Assembly: GCF_009727155.1 (NCBI RefSeq)
Contig: NZ_WNWM01000002.1
Span: 3,472,001-3,536,000, forward strand
From: Pseudoduganella dura
GTDB lineage: Bacteria; Pseudomonadota; Gammaproteobacteria; Burkholderiales; Burkholderiaceae_D
Direction: 5' to 3'
Length of the DNA stretch: 64,000 bases
This document shows positions 1 through 10,287 of this stretch, piece by piece. A program made the position numbers and the translations under genes. Under the pieces are notes generated by a model. The model was not told where the DNA came from. It saw nothing but the letters and a program-made list of their open reading frames with translations, and did no database searches. Every line of letters starts with the position of its first letter. Positions within the stretch are counted from its first letter, which is position 1.

Positions 1-1302
<1,302 letters not shown>

Positions 1303-1426
1303 TATAACCTTGACGGTTATGGAGCATTTGCCTGTGTTTGACGATGCAGCTTGAACTACCCTAACTTTACTTCTTCCAGATTAGTAGCTGCGCTGCCCAG
1401 CAGGGAGCGACGCTACGTACAAGTCA

Positions 1427-1541
1427 TGCCTGATGACCATAGCAAGTCGGTCCCACCCCTTCCCATCCCGAACAGGACCGTGAAACGACTTTGCGCCGAT
1501 GATAGTGCTGCAACCAGTGTGAAAGTAGGTTATCGTCAGGC
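1427..1541 (+). rRNA. rrf: 5S ribosomal RNA
   Basis: The sequence begins GCCTGATGACCATAGC and ends in GTCAGGC, so the two ends pair as the 5S terminal helix. The internal CCATCCCGAAC and GTGAAACGAC segments are typical of proteobacterial 5S. It follows 23S after a 124-nt spacer that contains no tRNA. The exact ends may shift by one or two bases. Confidence 0.95.
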
Positions 1542-1555
1542 TGTTATATAGAGAA

Positions 1556-1588
1556 ACCCCCACCAGATGAATCTGGTGGGGGTTTTTT
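1556..1588 (+). terminator. Intrinsic terminator of the rRNA operon
   Basis: A 10-bp GC-rich stem (CCCCACCAGA paired with TCTGGTGGGG, loop TGAA) is followed directly by six T. It lies 15 nt after the 5S gene, as expected for the end of the rRNA operon. Confidence 0.93.
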
Positions 1589-1591
1589 GCT

Positions 1592-1750
1592 TTGGAGCGC
1601 TGCTTCAGCAGGGCGCTGCGGACTGGGCGCCAGGTCCCGAGCCGTCGTCACGCCGGCCATTGGCCGACGTGACACTTTGCGCCGATTGCTCCGTCTGGCA
1701 TTGCCAGACGTCGCTACTGCAACCAGTGTGAAAGTGGGTTCAATCAGGCT
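1592..1750 (+). pseudogene. Degraded second copy of 5S rRNA and its upstream spacer
   Basis: The block repeats the order of the real 5S region. A spacer-like GCTTCAGCAGGGCGCTGCG matches the spacer just before the 5S gene. Then come ACTTTGCGCCGAT, CTGCAACCAGTGTGAAAGT and TCAGGCTGTTATATAGA, all shared with the true 5S and its tail. The 5' half of the 5S is not recognisable. Two short perfect palindromes interrupt the copy (1649-1671 and 1692-1710). It cannot fold as 5S and is probably a decayed duplication. It is followed by its own terminator. Confidence 0.75.
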
Positions 1751-1763
1751 GTTATATAGAAAA

Positions 1764-1796
1764 ACCCCCGTCCAGTGATCTGGCGGGGTTTTTTTG
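1764..1796 (+). terminator. Second intrinsic terminator, after the 5S remnant
   Basis: A GC-rich hairpin (CCCCCGTCCAG against CTGGCGGGG, loop TGAT) is followed by a seven-T run. It is a diverged copy of the terminator after the intact 5S and supports a tail duplication. Confidence 0.85.
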
Positions 1797-1826
1797 CTTT
1801 GCGTGGCAGAAACGCATGGGAAAACC

Positions 1827-1869
1827 GGTGTCAGACACCTTTTTCCTGCAGAAAAAAGTGTCTGACACC
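1827..1869. repeat. Palindromic intergenic repeat (GTGTCAGACAC type)
   Basis: The arms at 1827-1845 and 1851-1869 are 19 bp long and pair with a single mismatch around a 5-nt loop. The arm begins GGTGTCAGACACC. No gene overlaps it. Other hairpins of similar design occur in this window at 34876-34914 and 52077-53486. It is probably a REP-like dispersed repeat; the genome copy number cannot be known from here. Confidence 0.7.
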
Positions 1870-1985
1870 AATGCTCAGCGGCCAGTGGTCAGCTTTGTAG
1901 TCGTGCTTTTCAATATGCCAGGGCGTGGTTAGCGTGTGCTGGTGTTTTTTTACTTTGGTGCGCGGCCTCAGCCAAGTACTGCCGG

Positions 1986-2014
1986 AAAACAAAAGCCCGC
2001 TCAAGGCGGGCTTT
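1986..2014 (-). terminator. Terminator downstream of the PagL-like gene
   Basis: A perfect 9-bp stem (AAAGCCCGC and GCGGGCTTT, 5-nt loop) is followed on the minus strand by TTTTGTTTT. It sits 20 nt past the stop of the lipid A deacylase gene. Confidence 0.85.
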
Positions 2015-2033
2015 CAAGCGGAGCGTCCGGGGA

Positions 2034-2582
2034 TCAGAACCGGTAAGCCAGCTTCACCACGCCGTAATCCACGCCGCTGTTCGGCTTCTTGATGCTGCCG
2101 TTCGAGAAATGCTGCATCTTCACCGCGACTTCCCAGTTCTTGTTGAACACATAGCCGATGCCGATGTGGTCGCCGAACTGGAACGCGGTCGACAGCCGGT
2201 CGTCGTTGTTGTTATAGGTTTCGGACATCAGGTGCGCACCGATGCCGATCTCGGCATACAAGCCCAGCTTGCTCTTGTTTTCAAAGCGGAACACCGGCGT
2301 GAAGCCGATATCGCCGATGTGCTGCTTGTCGCCCGGAACGTTGTTGTACTGGCGGCCTTGCCAGTAACCGACACTGGCATCCCAGTAACCGGTCAGGTGC
2401 GTGTTGCCCGAATCGAACCAGCTCCAGTTCGGATTCCAGTCCTTGGTGACGCCAACGCGGGCCATGCGGATTTTCGACGCCGTGGCAGCTTCGCCATAAA
2501 CGCCATCCACCAGTTGGCCATCGGCCGCGAATGCGACCTGCGCCGCCATCAGTGCGGCCACGGCCGCGATCAATTTTTTCAT
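2034..2582 (-). CDS. pagL: PagL-like lipid A 3-O-deacylase (acyloxyacyl hydrolase family)
   Basis: An outer-membrane beta-barrel enzyme expected to remove the 3-O-linked acyl chain from lipid A. The 182-residue precursor has a clear signal peptide (residues 1-20, cleavage after AFA-A). Near the C-terminus is the family HxSN catalytic motif as HFSN, giving His158 and Ser160. The last residue is Phe, as usual for barrels inserted by BAM. Pseudomonas PagL has a catalytic-triad Glu twelve residues after the Ser; here that position is Asp172, a conservative change. It stands alone, divergent from the next gene, with its own terminator. Family assignment is firm; deacylase activity is inferred. Confidence 0.85.
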   Translation of the reverse strand: MKKLIAAVAALMAAQVAFAADGQLVDGVYGEAATASKIRMARVGVTKDWNPNWSWFDSGNTHLTGYWDASVGYWQGRQYNNVPGDKQHIGDIGFTPVFRFENKSKLGLYAEIGIGAHLMSETYNNNDDRLSTAFQFGDHIGIGYVFNKNWEVAVKMQHFSNGSIKKPNSGVDYGVVKLAYRF

Positions 2583-2721
2583 GTTCCTGTTCTCTCAAGT
2601 GACATGCTGTATACATAAACGATACGGCAATCCGGCTATTGTAGCGGGCTCGGCAGATTTAAGCTGAAGGCTGTCCAACGGTAAAATCAGTGCCATAACA
2701 ACATTACGGAGCGCAAACAAA

Positions 2722-3624
2722 GTGGGATTCTTGACGAAAATTACTTTTCTGGGTATCGGCTTGATGGGGGAGCCGATGGTTCGACGGCTGCTCGGCGCAG
2801 GCTTGCCCGTCCATGCGTGGAATCGTACGTTCAGCAAGGCGGAGCGCCTCGCGCCGCACGGTGCCATTGCGGTAGCCAATATCGAGGATGCCGTACGCGA
2901 TGCGGATATTGTCATTTCGATGCTGGAAGCCGGTCCGGTGGTCGGCGCCGTCATCGATGCGGCGTTGCCATCGCTGCGGCAGGGTACCTTGTGGATCGAC
3001 ATGAGCTCCACCCGCCAATCGGAAGCCCAGGCATTCCACGCCCGGCTGCAGACCGCCGGCTGCCGCTTTGTCGACGCGCCGGTATCCGGCGGCGTCGGGG
3101 GCGCGCAAGCGGGAACGCTGGCGATCATGGCTGGAGGAAGCGAGGCCGATGTCGATGATGCCCGCCCCGTGTTCGAAGCGATGGGCCGTGTCACCCGTGT
3201 CGGCCCCGCCGGTGCCGGCCAGGTTGCCAAGCTGTGCAATCAGCTGATCGTCGGCGGCACGATCAATATCGTCGCGGAGGCGTTGCTGCTGGCCCAGGCC
3301 GCCGGTGCCGATCCCGCCGCCGTGCGCGCGGCGATCCGTGGCGGTTTTGCCGAAAGCCGCATCCTCGAGGTGCATGGCCAGCGCATGCTCGACAGGAATT
3401 TCCTGCCCGGCGGCCAGGTCGCGACGCAATTGAAGGACCAGCACAATATCCTGGCCGCCGCGGCTGCGGCAGGGGTCGCTTTGCCTGTCACCAGCCTGGT
3501 GACGGAGCGTTACGAGTCGATCGGGGATGTGTATCCGCAGGCCGATCACTCGGCCGCGCTGCTCGCACTGGAACAGATGAATCCGGGCCAGCGCGTGGGC
3601 GGGGCGCCGGACCAGTTGCCATAA
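2722..3624 (+). CDS. NAD(P)-dependent beta-hydroxyacid dehydrogenase (GarR/HIBADH family)
   Basis: A cytoplasmic oxidoreductase of the 3-hydroxyisobutyrate dehydrogenase / tartronate semialdehyde reductase family, 300 residues, the usual length. The N-terminal Rossmann fold shows the GIGLMGEPM nucleotide-binding loop. The substrate-binding signature DAPVSGGVGGAQAGTL lies near residue 118. The catalytic Lys is in the GQVAKLCNQL helix (about residue 171). The start is GTG, with an ACGGAG ribosome site 10 nt upstream. No partner genes of glyoxylate or valine metabolism are adjacent, so the substrate is undecided. Confidence 0.85.
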   Translation: MGFLTKITFLGIGLMGEPMVRRLLGAGLPVHAWNRTFSKAERLAPHGAIAVANIEDAVRDADIVISMLEAGPVVGAVIDAALPSLRQGTLWIDMSSTRQSEAQAFHARLQTAGCRFVDAPVSGGVGGAQAGTLAIMAGGSEADVDDARPVFEAMGRVTRVGPAGAGQVAKLCNQLIVGGTINIVAEALLLAQAAGADPAAVRAAIRGGFAESRILEVHGQRMLDRNFLPGGQVATQLKDQHNILAAAAAAGVALPVTSLVTERYESIGDVYPQADHSAALLALEQMNPGQRVGGAPDQLP

Positions 3625-3629
3625 TCCGG

Positions 3630-4823
3630 TTATCGCAACGGCAGCGCCGTCTCCACCAGCTTCACCCAGAAGCTGGCACCGACCGGGAGCAGGCGGTCAT
3701 TGAAATCATAGCTGCCGTTGTGCAGCACGCACGGCCCCATGCCGTGGCCGCCGGCGCGGTGGTCGCCGTCGCCGTTGCCGATGAAGATGTAGCAGCCGGG
3801 CTTCTCCTGCAGGAAGAAGGCGAAGTCCTCGGCACCCATCGTCGGCTCGATGTCGGCATCCACGTTGTCCTCGCCCACCACGGCTTTCATCACTTCGACG
3901 GCGAACCGCGTTTCCTTCTCGTGATTGACGAGCGGCGGATAGCTGCGCCTGAAATCGAAGTCGATTTCGGCCTCGAATGCGGCGGCGATGCCTTCGGCCA
4001 GTGCCTGCATGCGGCGCTCGATCATGTCCAGCACGGGCGTCGTGAACGTGCGCACCGTGCCAACCAGTTGCGCCGTGTCGGGAATCACGTTGGTTGCGCT
4101 GCCGGCGTGGATCTGCGTGATCGACAGCACGGCCGTGTCCAGCGGGCTCTTGTTGCGCGTGATGATCGTCTGCCATGCCTGGGCGATCTGCACCGCGATC
4201 ATCACCGGATCGATGCCCTTGTGCGGCTGGGCGGCGTGCGCGCCCTTGCCGCGCACCGTCACGTAGAACTCGTTCGCCGACGCCATCATCGGCCCCGTGC
4301 ACACGTTCAGCGTGCCCGCCGCGTAGCCGGGCCAGTTGTGCATGCCATAGATGGCTTCCATCGGAAAGCGTTCGAACAGGCCGTCTTCGATCATCTTGCC
4401 GGCGCCGGCGCCGCCTTCTTCGGCGGGCTGGAACACCAGGTACACCGTGCCGTCGAAATCGCGTTGCCGCGACAGGTGCCAGGCCGCGCCCAGCAGCATC
4501 GCCGTGTGGCCGTCGTGGCCGCAGGCGTGCATCTTGCCGGGGTGGCGCGAGGCATGCGGAAAGGTGTTCACTTCCTGCATCGGCAGCGCATCCATGTCGG
4601 CGCGCAGGCCGATCGCACGGTCCGACGAGCCGTTCCGGATGATGCCCACCAGGCCCGTCAAGCCGATGCCCCGCACCACGGGAATGCCCCATTCGGCAAG
4701 CCTGGCGGCAACCGCGTCCGCGGTGCGCACTTCCTCGTAGGAGAGCTCCGGATGCGCATGCAGATCGCGGCGGATCTCCTGCAGCTCGGATTGAAACGCA
4801 ATGATCGGTTCTACAAGTTTCAT
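3630..4823 (-). CDS. M20 family amidohydrolase (hippurate hydrolase / aminoacylase type)
   Basis: A metal-dependent hydrolase of N-acyl amino acids or related amides, 397 residues. Metal-binding motifs of peptidase family M20D are visible: HACGHDGHT (about residue 100), the PAEEGGAGA glutamates (about 134) and GAEDFAFF near the C-terminus. The dimerisation domain lies between. The ATG was chosen because it begins the conserved domain and has a GGAG site; the open frame continues far upstream antisense to the molybdoenzyme gene without meaningful sequence. It is convergent with the preceding dehydrogenase (5 bp between stops) and divergent from the molybdoenzyme. Substrate unknown. Confidence 0.88.
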   Translation of the reverse strand: MKLVEPIIAFQSELQEIRRDLHAHPELSYEEVRTADAVAARLAEWGIPVVRGIGLTGLVGIIRNGSSDRAIGLRADMDALPMQEVNTFPHASRHPGKMHACGHDGHTAMLLGAAWHLSRQRDFDGTVYLVFQPAEEGGAGAGKMIEDGLFERFPMEAIYGMHNWPGYAAGTLNVCTGPMMASANEFYVTVRGKGAHAAQPHKGIDPVMIAVQIAQAWQTIITRNKSPLDTAVLSITQIHAGSATNVIPDTAQLVGTVRTFTTPVLDMIERRMQALAEGIAAAFEAEIDFDFRRSYPPLVNHEKETRFAVEVMKAVVGEDNVDADIEPTMGAEDFAFFLQEKPGCYIFIGNGDGDHRAGGHGMGPCVLHNGSYDFNDRLLPVGASFWVKLVETALPLR

Positions 4824-5051
4824 CAGGCTCTCCAGGTTATTCACGACGCAACCGGGTGGGGCGCGTGCTGTCCGGGCCCCACCCGGGCAAAGATGGACAC
4901 CAGGCGCCGGTGAGCGCCGGCAAGTGCCAACAAGCGTTTGGAGCATTGTAGCCGTTGTCACTGTTCCGGAGCCACCCCGCGCCACTCCCGCCCATTGTGC
5001 GCCAGATCGTTTACGATAGCGGATTGCTCTCCATTGTCTTCCCGCACTCCC

Positions 5052-7127
5052 ATGACCACCACCCAAGTGCGTGCCGCCTGCCCGCACGACTGTCCCGATA
5101 CCTGCGCCATTCTCGTCACCGTTGAAAACGGCATCGCCACCGAGATCAAGGGCGATCCCGACCATCCGACGACGGCCGGCGTGCTGTGCACCAAAGTGTC
5201 CCGCTACGCCGAGCGTACCTACTCGCCGGACCGCCTGCTGTACCCGCTGCGCCGCACCGGCGCGAAGGGCGAGGGCAAGTTCGAACGCATCAGCTGGAAC
5301 GAGGCGCTGGACGAGATCGCCGCCCGGCTCAAGCCCCTGGCGGACACGGCGCCGGAAGCGATCCTGCCGTACAGCTACTGCGGCACGATGGGCCTGCTGC
5401 AGGGCGAGTCGATGTCGTCGCGCTTCTTCAACCAGCTGGGCGCCTCGCTGCTGGACCGCACGATCTGCGCGATGGCCGGTGCCACCGGCTACAAGTACAC
5501 GGTCGGCGGATCGATCGGCACCGACCTGGAACAGTTCCAGGATGCCAAACTGATCCTGATCTGGGGCGGCAATCCGATCGCTTCCAACCTGCACTTCTGG
5601 ATGCGCGCGCAGGAAGCCAAGCGACGCGGCGCGAAACTGGTGGCGATCGATCCCTACCGCTCGCTGACGGCCGAGAAATGCCACCTGCATATCGCGCCGA
5701 TGCCGGGCACCGACGCCGCGCTGGCACTGGGCATGATGCACGTGCTGATCGCCGAGAACCTGGTCGACGACGACTACATCGCCCGATACACGCTGGGCTA
5801 TGAACAGTTGAAGGAACGCGCGGCCGCATGGACGCCGGCACGCACCGCCGCCACCTGTGGCATCCCGGAAGAGCAGGTGCTGGAACTGGCACGCCTGTAC
5901 GGGCAAACGGCGCGGGCCGGCGAGCCGGTTGCGATCCGCGTCAACTATGGCGTGCAGCGCGTGCGCGGCGGCGGCATGGCGGTCCGGAACATCGCCTGCC
6001 TGCCGGCGCTCGTCGGCGCGTGGCGGCACGCGGCCGGCGGCATCCAGCTGTCCACGTCCGGTTCCTTCCCGACCAACAAACCCGCGCTGCAGCGCCCGGA
6101 CCTGCTGAAGAAGCTGCCGCGCACGATCAACATGACGACGATCGGCGACGACCTGTTGCGCCCCGCGTCGGCGGTGTTCGGCCCGCGCGTGGATGCCGTC
6201 ATCGTCTACAACTCGAACCCGGTCGCGGTGGCGCCGGATTCGTCGAAAGTACAGGCGGGCTTCGCGCGCGAAGACCTGTTCACGGTGGTGCTGGAGCAGT
6301 TCCAGACCGATACCGTCGATTACGCGGACATCGTGCTGCCGGCCACCACGCAGCTGGAGCATGCCGATGCCCACCTGGCTTACGGCCACCTGTACATGAT
6401 GGCCAATAACCCCGCCATCGCGCCGCTGGGCGAGGCAAAGCCCAACACTGAAATCTTCCGGTTGATGGCCGCGCGCATGGGCTTTACAGATCCTTGCTTC
6501 GCGGAGACCGATGATGAAATGGCAGCACAGGCGTTCCGCAAGGATGACGCAAGATCCGTTCACTTCGACTGGGATTCGTTGAAGCAGAAGGGCTGGCAAA
6601 AGCTGGACATGCCGGATGCGCCATTTGCCTATGGTAAATTTCCAACACCTTCAGGAAAATGTGAGTTCTTTTCCGAATCGATGCTGGCGGATGGCTTGGA
6701 CCCCCTGCCGGACTACATCGAAAACTATGAATCCGCGGCATCTACCCCTGATCTCGCGGCAAAATACCCGCTCGCGATGATATCTCCGCCGGCGCGCAAC
6801 TTCCTCAATTCCACCTTTGTCAATGTGCAAAGCCTGCGCGCCACGGAGGGTGAGCCGCAGCTCGACATCCACCCTGACGATGCGACAACACGTGCCATTA
6901 ATCACGGCGATATGGTGCGCATCTTTAACGATCGTGGTTCGTTCGTGTGCAAGGCGCGGGTCACTGAAAAGGCCCGCAAGGGGCTCGTGGTGGGGCTGTC
7001 GATCTGGTGGAAAAAGCTCGCGCGCGATGGCAAGAATGCCAACGAGGTGACCAGCCAGCGCCTGACCGACATGGGCCGCGCCCCGACTTTTTACGATACA
7101 CTCGTACAGGTTGAACGTGCCTCATGA
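5052..7127 (+). CDS. Molybdopterin oxidoreductase with N-terminal [4Fe-4S] site
   Basis: A 691-residue enzyme of the DMSO-reductase superfamily that uses bis-MGD molybdenum cofactor. Cys10, Cys14, Cys18 and Cys46 (CPHDCPDTC ... GVLC) form the N-terminal 4Fe-4S site of the formate dehydrogenase/nitrate reductase branch. Cys139 in TICAMAG is a plausible molybdenum ligand. The C-terminal third has the molydop-binding beta-barrel (LDIHPDDA, near residue 600). No Tat signal is visible, so it is probably cytoplasmic. The chosen ATG starts right at the conserved domain; an upstream in-frame extension is discounted. Substrate unknown; no electron-transfer subunit is adjacent. Only 9 bp separate it from the aminopeptidase gene. 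Confidence 0.88.
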   Translation: MTTTQVRAACPHDCPDTCAILVTVENGIATEIKGDPDHPTTAGVLCTKVSRYAERTYSPDRLLYPLRRTGAKGEGKFERISWNEALDEIAARLKPLADTAPEAILPYSYCGTMGLLQGESMSSRFFNQLGASLLDRTICAMAGATGYKYTVGGSIGTDLEQFQDAKLILIWGGNPIASNLHFWMRAQEAKRRGAKLVAIDPYRSLTAEKCHLHIAPMPGTDAALALGMMHVLIAENLVDDDYIARYTLGYEQLKERAAAWTPARTAATCGIPEEQVLELARLYGQTARAGEPVAIRVNYGVQRVRGGGMAVRNIACLPALVGAWRHAAGGIQLSTSGSFPTNKPALQRPDLLKKLPRTINMTTIGDDLLRPASAVFGPRVDAVIVYNSNPVAVAPDSSKVQAGFAREDLFTVVLEQFQTDTVDYADIVLPATTQLEHADAHLAYGHLYMMANNPAIAPLGEAKPNTEIFRLMAARMGFTDPCFAETDDEMAAQAFRKDDARSVHFDWDSLKQKGWQKLDMPDAPFAYGKFPTPSGKCEFFSESMLADGLDPLPDYIENYESAASTPDLAAKYPLAMISPPARNFLNSTFVNVQSLRATEGEPQLDIHPDDATTRAINHGDMVRIFNDRGSFVCKARVTEKARKGLVVGLSIWWKKLARDGKNANEVTSQRLTDMGRAPTFYDTLVQVERAS

Positions 7128-7136
7128 GTAGGAAAC

Positions 7137-8267
7137 ATGCGCAAGATTGCCCGCCTAAAAATACGTGCCCGGTACCTCGTGGCCGGGCTTTCATGCGCCG
7201 CCCTGCTTGCCGGTTGCGCGCAGGTCAAGTACTACTTCCAGGCGGCGCAGGGGCAGTATTCGCTGTGGTCCGATTCGCGCGCGATCGACGACTGGCTGGG
7301 CGATCCGAACACCGAACCGAAACTGCGCGCCCGCCTGGAGAAGGCGGTCACGATCCGCAAGTTCGCTGTGCGCGAACTGGGCCTGCCTGATAACGCCAGC
7401 TACAAGCAATACGCGGCGCTGAACCGCCCGTTCGTGCTGTGGAACGTGGTGGCCACGCCGGAACTGTCGCTGCGGCCCATCCAGTGGTGCTTCCCGATCG
7501 CCGGCTGCGTGGCCTACCGCGGCTACTACAGCAAGGAAGACGCGATGGCCTATGCGGAGGAATTGCGCGCCGAGGGCGACGACGTGCAGGTCGGCGGCGT
7601 GCCCGCGTATTCCACGCTCGGCTGGTTCAGCGATCCGCTGCTGTCCACTTTCATCAATTACTCCGATGCGGAACTGGCACGCATGGTGTTCCACGAACTG
7701 GCCCATCAGGTCGTGTACATCCCCGGCGATTCTCGCTTCAACGAAGCATTCGCCTCGGCTGTCGAGGAAGCCGGTGTCGACCGCTGGCTCGAGCTGTACG
7801 GCAACGATGCGATGCGCGAAGCGTATGCCCGCTACAGCATGCGCCGCAAGGAATTCCTCGCGCTGCTGGTCCGGCATCGCCAGATGCTCTCCGAGCTGTA
7901 TGCCGGCAAGGCCAGCGTGAAAAAGAAGCGCGAGGAAAAGGCGCGCATCTTCGCATCGCTGCACCGGGAATACGCGGTGCTGAAGGCGAACTGGGGCGGT
8001 TATGCCGGCTACGACCGCTTCTTCGCCGAGCAGCTGACCAATGCACACCTGGCGGCTGTCGCCACCTATAATGATCTCCTGCCCGGCTTCAAGGCATTGC
8101 TTGCCCAGGAAAAAACGTTCCCGCGCTTTTATGCTGCGGTGCAACGCATGAGCAACCTGCCCTCCGTCGAGCGAACCGAGCGGCTGGCCGAGCTTGCCCG
8201 TTCCGCGGCGCCCGCTACCATGACTGTCGTGGCGGAGAAGCAGGCCGAAACCGCCGGCGGGCACTGA
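7137..8267 (+). CDS. Predicted lipoprotein aminopeptidase (PF10023 family)
   Basis: A 376-residue putative zinc aminopeptidase. After a basic N-terminus and hydrophobic stretch, the lipobox LAGC (Cys about residue 27) predicts lipidation and anchoring in the periplasm. The family motif HELAHQVVY (about residue 186), followed by a downstream NEAFASAVEEAG segment, gives the HExxH...E zinc site. It follows the molybdoenzyme by 9 bp and is probably co-transcribed, though no functional link is obvious. The peptide substrate is unknown. Confidence 0.85.
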   Translation: MRKIARLKIRARYLVAGLSCAALLAGCAQVKYYFQAAQGQYSLWSDSRAIDDWLGDPNTEPKLRARLEKAVTIRKFAVRELGLPDNASYKQYAALNRPFVLWNVVATPELSLRPIQWCFPIAGCVAYRGYYSKEDAMAYAEELRAEGDDVQVGGVPAYSTLGWFSDPLLSTFINYSDAELARMVFHELAHQVVYIPGDSRFNEAFASAVEEAGVDRWLELYGNDAMREAYARYSMRRKEFLALLVRHRQMLSELYAGKASVKKKREEKARIFASLHREYAVLKANWGGYAGYDRFFAEQLTNAHLAAVATYNDLLPGFKALLAQEKTFPRFYAAVQRMSNLPSVERTERLAELARSAAPATMTVVAEKQAETAGGH

Positions 8268-8405
8268 AGTTCGCGTAACGTCCGCGTATTTCCGTGCCCG
8301 ATGCTGCGTCGCCGCACGCGGCTTCGCCAGAGCGCGGTGTCGGTATCCGCAAAAAGCGCTTGCGTACGGCCCTGCCTGCCGATAGCATCTTGAATTAAGG
8401 ATAGT

Positions 8406-8417
8406 ACGAGCGTTCGT
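8406..8417. promoter_or_regulatory. Imperfect palindrome, possible TetR-type operator upstream of acyl-CoA ligases
   Basis: ACGAGC-GTTCGT is a 12-bp inverted repeat with one mismatch, followed by an eight-T run, in the 275-nt gap before the first acyl-CoA ligase. TetR-type regulators of fatty-acid genes often bind such palindromes. No regulator is adjacent and no convincing -35/-10 pair could be fixed, so this is only a candidate. The rest of the gap shows nothing else. Confidence 0.25.
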
Positions 8418-8542
8418 TTTTTTTGGATTCGACCCCGCGACAGCCTGCCAGCCCCGTGCCGCCGGCGGCCCATGACAGCAGGGCACTCCACTACAAGCAG
8501 CCCCGGCCATAAAAGACCAACTCCGGAGACAAGAGGCACACC

Positions 8543-10240
8543 ATGGACAAGATCTGGTTGAAGTCGTACCCATCCGGCGTTCCTGCCGAGATCGATCCGA
8601 ATCAGTACCGCAGCCTGGTACACCTGCTGGAGGAATCGTTCCAGAAATACGCGGACCGCAAGGCGTTCGTGTGCATGGACAAGTTCATTACCTACGGTGA
8701 ACTCGACACGCATTCGAAACGCCTCGGCGCCTGGCTGCAAAGCCGCGGCATGAAGCCGGGTGCCCGCGTGGCGCTGATGATGCCCAACGTGCTGCAGTAT
8801 CCGATCGCGCTGGCCGCGGTGCTGCGTGCCGGCTACACGGTCGTCAACGTCAACCCGCTGTATACGCCGCGCGAGCTGGAGCACCAGCTGGCCGACTCCG
8901 GCGCGGAAGCGATCGTCATCCTGGAAAACTTCGCCACCACGCTCGAGCAGGTGCTGGGCCGCACGGCCGTCAAGCACGTCATCGTGGCCTCGATGGGCGA
9001 GATGCTGGGCGTGGCGAAGGGCCTGGTGGTCGACTTCGTGGTGCGCAACGTGAAGAAGCTGGTACCGGCGTATTCGCTGCCGAACGCGGTGCGCTTCAAG
9101 GAGGCGCTGTCGCATGCCTCGGGCATGAAGCTCACGCCCGTGGAAGTCGATCACGGCGACGTCGCCTTCCTGCAGTACACCGGCGGCACCACCGGCGTCT
9201 CGAAGGGCGCCACGCTCACGCACGGGAACGTGATCGCCAACCTGCTGCAGGTGGAAGCCTGGTCGCAACCCGGCCTGCAGAAGGAACCGCGGGTCGACGA
9301 GCTGTCGATCGTCTGCGCGCTGCCGCTGTATCACATCTTCGCGCTGACGGCGTGCGCGATGTGGGGCATGCGCATGGGCGCGCTGAATATCCTGATCCCC
9401 AACCCGCGCGACATCGGCGGCTTCATCAAGGAGCTGGCCAAGTACAAGTTCAATATGCTGCCCGCGGTGAACACGCTGTACAACGCGCTGGTGAACCACC
9501 CCGATTTCCAGCATCTCGATTTCTCCGGCCTGAAGATCGCCAACGGCGGCGGCATGGCCGTGCAGCAGGCCGTCAACGACAAGTGGCTGAAGGCGACGGG
9601 CGTGGCGATCATCGAAGGTTATGGCCTGTCCGAAACGGCTCCCGTGGCCACCTGCAACCGCTCCGACAGCACCGCGTTTTCCGGCACGATCGGCTTGCCG
9701 ATCCCGTCGACGGAAGTTGCGATCCTGGATGACGCGGGCAACGAGGTGCCGCTGGGCCAGCCGGGCGAGATCGCGATCCGCGGCCCGCAGGTGATGGCCG
9801 GCTACTGGAACCGGCCGGAAGAAACGGCCAAGGTGATGACGCCGGACGGGTACTTCAAATCCGGCGACGTGGGCGTGATGGACGAACGAGGTTATGTGAA
9901 GATCGTCGACCGCAAGAAGGACATGATCCTGGTTTCCGGCTTCAACGTCTACCCGAACGAGCTCGAAGCGGTGGTGTCCGCCCATCCCGGCGTGCTCGAG
10001 GTGGCCTGCATCGGCGTGCCGGACGAACACTCCGGCGAAGCGGTGAAGCTGTACGTCGTGCGCAAGGATCCCGAGCTGACCGCCGAAACCCTGATGGCGT
10101 ATTGCAAGGACAACCTGACCGGCTACAAGAAGCCGAAATACATCGAGTTCCGTGACGAACTCCCGAAAACGAATGTCGGCAAGATCCTGCGGCGCGTGCT
10201 GCGCGACGAAGCAACCGCCGGCGCCAAGGAAGCTGCATGA
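8543..10240 (+). CDS. fadD: Long-chain fatty acid--CoA ligase, copy 1
   Basis: An AMP-forming acyl-CoA synthetase, 565 residues, that activates long-chain fatty acids for beta-oxidation at the inner face of the membrane. The AMP-binding P-loop YTGGTTGVSKGA lies near residue 213, the GYGLSETAP motif near 358, and the C-terminal GFNVYPNE / catalytic Lys segment (PKTNVGKILRR) near the end. A GGAGACAAGAGG ribosome site precedes the ATG. The next gene is a close paralogue starting 47 bp after this stop; the two probably form one transcript. Confidence 0.93.
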   Translation: MDKIWLKSYPSGVPAEIDPNQYRSLVHLLEESFQKYADRKAFVCMDKFITYGELDTHSKRLGAWLQSRGMKPGARVALMMPNVLQYPIALAAVLRAGYTVVNVNPLYTPRELEHQLADSGAEAIVILENFATTLEQVLGRTAVKHVIVASMGEMLGVAKGLVVDFVVRNVKKLVPAYSLPNAVRFKEALSHASGMKLTPVEVDHGDVAFLQYTGGTTGVSKGATLTHGNVIANLLQVEAWSQPGLQKEPRVDELSIVCALPLYHIFALTACAMWGMRMGALNILIPNPRDIGGFIKELAKYKFNMLPAVNTLYNALVNHPDFQHLDFSGLKIANGGGMAVQQAVNDKWLKATGVAIIEGYGLSETAPVATCNRSDSTAFSGTIGLPIPSTEVAILDDAGNEVPLGQPGEIAIRGPQVMAGYWNRPEETAKVMTPDGYFKSGDVGVMDERGYVKIVDRKKDMILVSGFNVYPNELEAVVSAHPGVLEVACIGVPDEHSGEAVKLYVVRKDPELTAETLMAYCKDNLTGYKKPKYIEFRDELPKTNVGKILRRVLRDEATAGAKEAA

Positions 10241-10287
10241 GGTGTCCTCACAAGGGACTCCCGATCAACAAAACAAAGAGGCACTGC

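Noticed and set aside
1303..1426. tRNA gene between 23S and 5S
   Set aside because: No cloverleaf or TTCGA-type loop is visible in this spacer.
3630..6599. A very long open frame on the minus strand running from the M20 amidohydrolase through the molybdoenzyme
   Set aside because: Only the part up to 4823 has family sequence; the upstream part is antisense to a well-supported molybdopterin gene and is Arg/His-rich noise typical of GC-rich antisense frames.
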